A stretch of 64,000 nucleotides of DNA, from contig NZ_CATNVD010000013.1 of assembly GCF_951230155.1 (NCBI RefSeq), positions 82,286 through 146,285 on the forward strand, written 5' to 3'. Below, one piece after another: positions 60,931-64,000 of the stretch. Every line of letters starts with the position of its first letter. Positions within the stretch are counted from its first letter, which is position 1. The notes under the pieces were generated by a model. It worked only from the letters and a program-made list of their open reading frames with translations. It was not told where the DNA came from and did not search any database. The DNA is from Parablautia sp. Marseille-Q6255. Its GTDB lineage: Bacteria; Bacillota; Clostridia; Lachnospirales; Lachnospiraceae. A program made the translations under genes and the position numbers.

Positions 60931-61974
60931 CTACTCCTGCTGCGACGTATACTCCAGATGTAATTCCTCCTCAAAGCCCTCACTAAAATGCAGCGTGCCA
61001 TCCTCTGTTATAAAAACTGCATGCACATCAGGGATACTTTCAACCAGCTCCATACCCGCTTCCAGTCCAAGCGCAAAGCAGGAGGTGCTAAGTCCGTCTC
61101 CGTCCACAGACCGGTCTGAAACAATCGTCACAGAAAGCAGACCATTTTCATACGGATACCCGTCTTTCGGGTTCAAAATATGGTGGTACAGCTTCCCGTC
61201 TTTTTCAAAATACCGCTCATACACTCCTGAAGATACGACAGACTGATCTGTGATCTCTATCATAGCCACCGTCTCATTACGATCTGCAAAGGGGCGCTGT
61301 ATCCCTACACGAAATGGGCTTCCATCCGGTCGGCCTCCAATACACACAACGTTTCCTCCCAGGTCGATGATCGCACTTTTAATCCCTTTTGACTCAAGAA
61401 GCTCTCTGATCCGATCCGCAATATATCCTTTTGCGATCGCCCCCAGCTCCAGACGCATTCCCTCCTGCGCAAAACGGACTTGCTGTCCGTTTACAGACAC
61501 ATCCCGATAGTCCACAAGATCCTTCGCCTGAGCAATTTCTCCGACCGAAGGCACCTGCTTTTTGCCTGAAGTAAAGTCCCATAGCGAGGAGATCGGTTCA
61601 ATAGAAATATCAAATGCCCCTTCACAACGCCTGCTGTAAGCAAGTCCCTCTAAGATCAGCTCTGCCAGAGGCTCAGATACGGTATACGCACCGTTTTTCT
61701 GCGGCAGCATCCCGTGATTCAGCCTGTACAGCTCACTTTCCGGAAGCGTCCGGCTGAATATCTGTTCATACGTATCACACAGCTTCATCGCCTCATCAAG
61801 AATTGTCTGATCCTGGGAATCATAAAGCGTAATTTTTACTACCGTACTCAGCTTAAATGACGTAGCAGTGATCGGCTCCCTCTTCTGCTGCCGGGTATAC
61901 AGTACAGAAAAAAGAACCAGAACAAAAGCTGCCGCGATCCCTGCGCGCAGGAATAGTTGTCTCCTCTCTCTCAT
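60931..61974 (-). CDS. apbE: FAD:protein FMN transferase (ApbE)
   Basis: A 347-residue enzyme that transfers FMN from FAD to Thr residues of target proteins. N-terminal membrane anchor (about 6-26). Domain motifs: TLPESELYRLN, LELGAIAKGYIADRI, SAIIDLGGNVVCIG, HHILNPKDGYPY, and DGLSTSCFALG. RnfG and RnfD, encoded next door, are likely substrates. The ATG at 61974 overlaps the MATE stop (ATGA). The longer frame reads through the MATE gene and is not real. Confidence 0.92.
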   Translation of the reverse strand: MRERRQLFLRAGIAAAFVLVLFSVLYTRQQKREPITATSFKLSTVVKITLYDSQDQTILDEAMKLCDTYEQIFSRTLPESELYRLNHGMLPQKNGAYTVSEPLAELILEGLAYSRRCEGAFDISIEPISSLWDFTSGKKQVPSVGEIAQAKDLVDYRDVSVNGQQVRFAQEGMRLELGAIAKGYIADRIRELLESKGIKSAIIDLGGNVVCIGGRPDGSPFRVGIQRPFADRNETVAMIEITDQSVVSSGVYERYFEKDGKLYHHILNPKDGYPYENGLLSVTIVSDRSVDGDGLSTSCFALGLEAGMELVESIPDVHAVFITEDGTLHFSEGFEEELHLEYTSQQE

Positions 61975-63311
61975 ACGTGCACTCCCTGTGTCCGGTATAC
62001 CGCATAAGCAAAGACTGCAGTTAAAAATTCTGTCACGCAAAAGGCACCCCATACGCCGTCCGGCCCCCAGATCCTGCTGAACAAAAATGCGGCCGGTATC
62101 ATAATGACCACATACCTTGCCAGTGAAATGCACAGAGACGCAGTCCCTTTTCCCAGTCCTTCCAAAGCTCCGCAGCATGTCACAGACACTGCTGATACGA
62201 TAAACCCGATACTGATAATATGAAGCGCTGACACACCGATCATGACCGTCTCCTGATTTGCTGTAAACAGGCGGATCAGCTCCTCGGGGATCATCCATGA
62301 TAAAGCTGTCCCTGCAACCATGACTGCCGCGGTCAGCCCCAGCGCCGTGCCAAATATCCTGCGTACGCGCTTATACTCTCCTGCTCCGTAATTATATCCG
62401 ACAAGCGGCCGTATCCCCTGTACAATCCCGTTGGCAGTCAGATAGATAAACGTCTGAAGCTTATAATAGACTCCGAGAACGAGCACATACTTTTCCGAGA
62501 ACCCCGCAAGGATCCCGTTGAGCGCTGAGATCAACAGTGACGGGAGCGCGATATTAAGAGCCGCCGGTATACCGATCAGATACAGCCTTCCTGCGGTCTT
62601 TTTATCTATACGCAGACAGCTTCTTCTGATCCTGACCGGTATCGGACGCACTATATAAATGATCACATACAAAAGAAGAGAAAGGCACTGTCCGATCCCT
62701 GTCGCATACGCTGCTCCGGCAATCCCCATCTCTGGAAAAATCCCGATACCAAAAATCATCAGCGGGTCCAGAATAATATTCGCCACGAAGCCGCACATCA
62801 TACAGAGCATGGAAACCTTCATACGCCCCACAGACTGAAATATCTTTTCAAACGCAATCCCCACAGTGACAGCCACAGAAAACAGAAACGCCCGCACAGA
62901 ATACGCCAGCGCCAGATCAATAATCTCCTTATCTGAAGAAAACATCCCAAGAAATGCCGGCATACCTGCGATACAAAGAAGTGTGAGTAAAAGTCCATGT
63001 ATAAAATTAAGCGCCAGCCCCTGTGTGGCTGCTTTATCTGCACTCTTACCGTCCCCTGCTCCCAAAAAGAAAGCGACTGTCGCATTGATACCGATCCCAA
63101 AACCAACTGCGATCGCATTGACCAGATTCTGGATCGGATAAACCAGCGACAGTGCCGTCAGCGCCTCCTCACTCAGACGCGCCACAAAATAACTGTCAAC
63201 AATATTATAAAGAGAATTCACCGCCATCGAGATCACCATCGGCAGTGACATCGACAAAACAAGCGGCAGAATTCTCCTTTCCTTCATAAATGTCTGTTCC
63301 ATCTTGCTCAA
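61971..63311 (-). CDS. MATE-family efflux transporter
   Basis: A 446-residue transporter with twelve predicted membrane segments in two repeated halves (MSLPMVISMAVNSLYNIVDSYFVARL in the first, cut for length; LQTFIYLTANGIVQGIRPLVGYNYGAG in the second). It belongs to the Na+- or H+-driven MATE/MepA-like exporters. Substrate unknown. It is transcribed ahead of apbE, with translational coupling. Confidence 0.9.
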   Translation of the reverse strand: MSKMEQTFMKERRILPLVLSMSLPMVISMAVNSLYNIVDSYFVARLSEEALTALSLVYPIQNLVNAIAVGFGIGINATVAFFLGAGDGKSADKAATQGLALNFIHGLLLTLLCIAGMPAFLGMFSSDKEIIDLALAYSVRAFLFSVAVTVGIAFEKIFQSVGRMKVSMLCMMCGFVANIILDPLMIFGIGIFPEMGIAGAAYATGIGQCLSLLLYVIIYIVRPIPVRIRRSCLRIDKKTAGRLYLIGIPAALNIALPSLLISALNGILAGFSEKYVLVLGVYYKLQTFIYLTANGIVQGIRPLVGYNYGAGEYKRVRRIFGTALGLTAAVMVAGTALSWMIPEELIRLFTANQETVMIGVSALHIISIGFIVSAVSVTCCGALEGLGKGTASLCISLARYVVIMIPAAFLFSRIWGPDGVWGAFCVTEFLTAVFAYAVYRTQGVHV

Positions 63312-63320
63312 CCAAATGCC

Positions 63321-63680
63321 CTACGAAAGCAGTGCTTCCTTTTTCTCAAGAATCGCCTCTGCTGCCGCACATGCCGGACAGTCACAGTATTTCGCGCCTG
63401 CCGCCTTTATCTTACGGGCATGCTCTGCCACCTCTTTTGCATGTTCTTCGCCAAACACCTTTGCCCCGGCCTCAGACATAGCAAATGCTTCCAGTCCATC
63501 GACTGTCACAATATCCTCTTCCAGCTCTGTGATATAGGCTTTCGTTGCCTCTTCCTGACGCTGTGTGCCAACAGAGTCAAGCCACAGCTTTGCGGCTTCC
63601 CTGGCCTCAGCACTGCAAGTAGCCGCCTCTATCAGCTTCCTTGTCTGTTCTACTGCAAAATCCAAAACTGACTGTTCCAT
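63321..63680 (-). CDS. Small conserved Clostridia protein with CDCPAC motif
   Basis: A 119-residue helical protein (LEEDIVTVDGLEAFAMSEAG and a C-terminal KYCDCPACAAAEAILEKKE). I recall close relatives in Lachnospiraceae labelled 'heat-shock protein Hsp90', a name not supported by the sequence. The CDCPAC motif may bind metal or act as a thiol pair. It stops nine bases before the MATE gene and may lead that operon. Confidence 0.7.
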   Translation of the reverse strand: MEQSVLDFAVEQTRKLIEAATCSAEAREAAKLWLDSVGTQRQEEATKAYITELEEDIVTVDGLEAFAMSEAGAKVFGEEHAKEVAEHARKIKAAGAKYCDCPACAAAEAILEKKEALLS

Positions 63681-63707
63681 CCTGTTATCCTCCTTTTTGT
63701 TTTCTAT

Positions 63708-63736
63708 ATTTTAGCACATCTGTTATACAGTTACAA
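63708..63736 (-). promoter_or_regulatory. Promoter of the CDCPAC / MATE / apbE operon
   Basis: On the minus strand TTGTAA (63731-63736), 17-base spacer, TAAAAT (63708-63713), about 28 bases before the start codon, which has AAAGGAGG. Confidence 0.6.
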
Positions 63737-63794
63737 TCCTATGTGTGTCCAACAGCAAAGACAGTTACTGTCAAGTAATCGTTGGCAAATTTTT

Positions 63795-63998
63795 TCATAC
63801 ATGATTTATCATACGCCCGTTCAGGATACAGGCAACGCTGCTAACGCATTCCCGCTCCATTTCACTCGCAGCAGAAGCTGACCTCATCCATCTCACCTGC
63901 GACTCTGATTCATTAGGTGCCTGCTGCTTCACAGGTGTTGCATTTGGTATCTGTTTTTGTTCCGGGCTGTTTAATATCCTGCCATTGCTAACAGCTTC
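63795..63998 (-). CDS. Possible 3' end of an unidentified gene
   Basis: An open frame enters from the right edge and ends at 63795-63797. It is rich in Gln, Pro, Asn and Ser at first (linker-like: EQKQIPNATPVKQQAP), then SAASEMERECVSSVACILNG. No family recognised, and coding character is modest. Confidence 0.35.
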   Translation of the reverse strand, partial: EAVSNGRILNSPEQKQIPNATPVKQQAPNESESQVRWMRSASAASEMERECVSSVACILNGRMINHV

Positions 63999-64000
63999 CG

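Noticed and set aside
61975..62298. N-terminal extension of ApbE by 108 codons
   Set aside because: The extra part is an alternative frame of the MATE gene, with no ribosome site. The ATGA overlap gives a normal ApbE with a membrane anchor.
63321..63680. Hsp90 chaperone
   Set aside because: Similar proteins carry that label, but the 119-residue sequence has no Hsp90 ATPase motif.

Overview
The window looks like a piece of a gut-type Clostridia chromosome, most likely Lachnospiraceae. It carries a cotJABC spore-coat operon, DUF1292, DUF4317 and DUF5662 proteins, rnf genes and an spoVE/ftsW-like gene, with moderate GC and strong AGGAGG-type ribosome binding sites. About two thirds of it is one integrated siphovirus-type prophage of roughly 41.5 kb (12486-54040). 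Nothing was computed. All calls rest on reading the sequence and on remembered family motifs.

Left chromosomal arm (1-12500). A tightly overlapping minus-strand run holds xth, a GH13 debranching-enzyme homologue that has lost its catalytic residues, a DUF5662 gene, and a response regulator/histidine kinase pair that runs off the left edge. Two plus-strand genes follow: DUF1292, and a protein with an ADP-ribosyltransferase-like C-terminus. A minus-strand group comes next: an ftsW/spoVE-like gene, gltX and a UvrD-like helicase. Then come cotJA and cotJB on the plus strand. CotJB has an unusual N-terminal array of twelve Cys-containing hexapeptides. cotJC stops after 32 codons at attL.

Prophage (12486-54040). 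It sits inside cotJC, and the 15-bp core CAGTACGGTGGCCCG is present at both ends. A large serine recombinase lies against attR. From right to left the prophage holds: integrase, a type I toxin/antitoxin-like locus, a lysogeny block (CI-type repressor with a co-transcribed GIY-YIG gene, divergent from a Cro-type gene), an early and replication operon on the minus strand (DUF2800, DUF2815, family A DNA polymerase, primase/VapE helicase, VRR-NUC nuclease, SNF2-type helicase, ArpU-like late regulator), and a tRNA-Ile(UAU). Next are morons with their own promoters and terminators, then terminase, portal, a MuF-type protein fused to an ADP-ribosyltransferase, capsid, neck, tail, holin and a three-enzyme endolysin. 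Last is a small regulatory cassette (RHH protein, AntA/AntB antirepressor, unknown gene) flanked by two copies of the endolysin 3' end. The terminase large-subunit gene is broken just before its Walker A motif, so the phage may be unable to package DNA on its own. Excision would still restore cotJC, which resembles the developmentally excised skin-type elements.

Right chromosomal arm (54041-64000). The rest of cotJC is followed two bases later by a Cu/Zn-type superoxide dismutase gene. Then come an HAD phosphatase, a short DUF4317 protein, an rnfC-rnfD-rnfG-rnfE-like cluster, and, facing it, a MATE transporter coupled to apbE. ApbE is the enzyme family that attaches FMN to RnfG and RnfD. A small Cys-containing protein and the end of an unidentified gene close the window.

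The most interesting points are the cotJC-interrupting prophage with its clear attP dyad, the twice-restarted and frameshifted terminase, an SOS-box-controlled two-gene moron of unknown function, and two separate ADP-ribosyltransferase-like proteins.
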